A stretch of 7,646 nt of DNA from contig CAZRGV010000223.1 of assembly GCA_964599655.1 (NCBI GenBank), forward strand, positions 1-7,646, written 5' to 3'. Origin of the DNA: CAZRGV01 sp964599655 (GTDB taxonomy: Bacteria > Planctomycetota > Planctomycetia > Isosphaerales > Isosphaeraceae). Under the pieces are notes generated by a model. That model was not told the origin of the DNA. It made no database searches and saw only the letters and a program-made list of their open reading frames with translations. The number at the start of each line of letters is the position of its first letter. The stretch's first letter is position 1. Shown here in pieces: positions 6,794 to 7,646 of this stretch. The translations under genes and the position numbers were made by a program.

Positions 6794-7646
6794 ATGCTCT
6801 GCCTCCGACCTCTGCCGACCAACTTGCGGACGGGTCCGACCCGTCGGCAATGGCTTCAGGTGAACCTCGGCGCGGCGATGCTCAACGGCGCGGGCCGTGC
6901 CGCCAGGGCCGCGACCCCGGCAGGGCAGGGGGGCTCGCCCCCCGGATTCGGACGAGCAAAATCCTGCATTCTTATTTATCTTTTTGGAGGACCGAGCCAC
7001 ATCGATATCTGGGACCTCAAGCCCAATGCCCCCGACGGCATTCGCGGCGAGTTCCAGCCGATCGCCACCTCCGTGCCGGGCATCACGATCACCGAGCACC
7101 TGCCGAGGCTCGCCCGCCTGGCCGACAAGCTGGCCATCGTCCGCTCGATGACGCACGGCGACAACGCCCACGGGTCGGCCTCGCATACCATGATGACGGG
7201 CCGCCGCCCCCGCGCGCTCGGTGAGGTCGGACCAACGCCCGAGGATTTCCCGACCTTCGGCTCGGTTCTCGGCCAACTCCGACCGCCCCGAGGCTCGGTG
7301 CCCCCTTACGTCTCGCTCCCCTGGAAGATCTCGACCAGCACGAACCTTGTGCCTGGCCAGGACGGCGGCTTCCTCGGCCAGTCGTTCGACCCGTTCCGGG
7401 TCGAGGCCCCGGCCGCGACGTTCGACTTCGCGCCACCGGAACTTCACCTCGATGAGGGCCTGTCTCGCGCTCGACTCGAAGACCGCCGACGTCTGCGAGA
7501 GACCATCGCGTCGCATCCCTCGCACGCCGAGGACCGGACCGCGACCGACGTCGAGACGCTCTACCAGCGCGCCTTCGACCTGTTTGCCAACCCGGCCTTC
7601 GCGCGGGCCTTCCAGCTCGACCGCGAAGACCCTCGCCTCCGTGAAC
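6794..7646 (+). CDS. DUF1501 family protein with twin-arginine leader (3' truncated)
   Basis: The first 284 residues of a DUF1501 protein; the frame is still open at the window end. The leader has a twin-arginine motif TRRQWLQV (R17, R18) followed by LGAAMLNGAGRAARAA, so export by the Tat route is likely, as is usual for this family. After a Gly/Pro linker the conserved core begins: CILIYLFGGPSHIDIWDLKP (58-77), then IVRSMTHGDNAHGSASHTMMTG (115-136), both hallmarks of DUF1501, which is related to the sulfatase/alkaline-phosphatase-like fold. The biochemical role is not established. The ATG at 6794 is preceded by GGGGTGG 3 bases upstream, and an in-frame stop at 6767-6769 limits the choice. 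In planctomycetes these genes often follow a DUF1549/DUF1553 gene; here the upstream neighbour is the large Ig-like protein, with terminator and promoter between, so it is probably a separate unit. Confidence 0.95.
   Translation, partial: MLCLRPLPTNLRTGPTRRQWLQVNLGAAMLNGAGRAARAATPAGQGGSPPGFGRAKSCILIYLFGGPSHIDIWDLKPNAPDGIRGEFQPIATSVPGITITEHLPRLARLADKLAIVRSMTHGDNAHGSASHTMMTGRRPRALGEVGPTPEDFPTFGSVLGQLRPPRGSVPPYVSLPWKISTSTNLVPGQDGGFLGQSFDPFRVEAPAATFDFAPPELHLDEGLSRARLEDRRRLRETIASHPSHAEDRTATDVETLYQRAFDLFANPAFARAFQLDREDPRLRE

Noticed and set aside
5893..6822. Minus-strand open frame of 309 codons
   Set aside because: It spans the end of the 872-residue protein gene and both terminator hairpins, is Arg/Gly-rich low complexity, and is a shadow frame.
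6470..7525. Long minus-strand open frame (351 codons) opposite the DUF1501 gene
   Set aside because: It is antisense to a clearly recognised DUF1501 frame and shows no domain; long antisense frames are expected in GC-rich coding DNA.

Overview
The window looks like a draft-assembly contig from a GC-rich planctomycete, most likely of the Isosphaeraceae type. Three things point there: a DUF1501 protein with a twin-arginine leader, two consecutive exported proteins carrying the short N-terminal LEPR-XLL-like motif (LEDRLLL and LESRLAL), and a Pro/Gln/Lys heptad-repeat protein. The assignment to a family is inference from these gene types, not from a marker gene.

Layout, left to right. Positions 1-192 hold the 3' end of a repeat protein (PAPQKV-M/L heptads). 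It converges on a minus-strand gene at 363-1310, and a strong hairpin at 268-301 lies between them. The minus-strand gene encodes a MerR-family regulator with a cobalamin-binding C-terminal half, built like the light sensor CarH. About 760 bp without a convincing gene follow (1311-2069), containing several inverted repeats. Next comes a secreted matrixin-type zinc metalloprotease (2070-3618), which is split by a run of 16 N that creates an artificial frame change. A 369-bp intergenic stretch leads to an 872-residue exported Ig-like/PPC-like multidomain protein (3988-6606). Two tandem hairpins close that gene. A promoter-like element then precedes a DUF1501 gene (6794 onward) that runs off the window end.

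How the genes work together: the matrixin and the 872-residue protein are co-directional, share the same N-terminal architecture (basic stretch followed by the LEPR-XLL-like motif) and both contain PPC-like beta domains, so they probably use the same export or surface route. The 369-bp gap and intervening hairpins suggest separate transcription. The regulator is divergent from the protease across a long spacer; no operator can be assigned with confidence, so control of the protease by it is only a possibility.

I see no CRISPR array, tRNA, rRNA, insertion sequence or defence system. The points most worth a second look are the CarH-like protein, which keeps the cobalamin motifs but has Phe where Thermus CarH has its light-state His ligand; the N gap, whose flanks overlap 11 of 12 bases and would rejoin in frame; and the heptad repeats, whose base differences are almost all silent in one frame.
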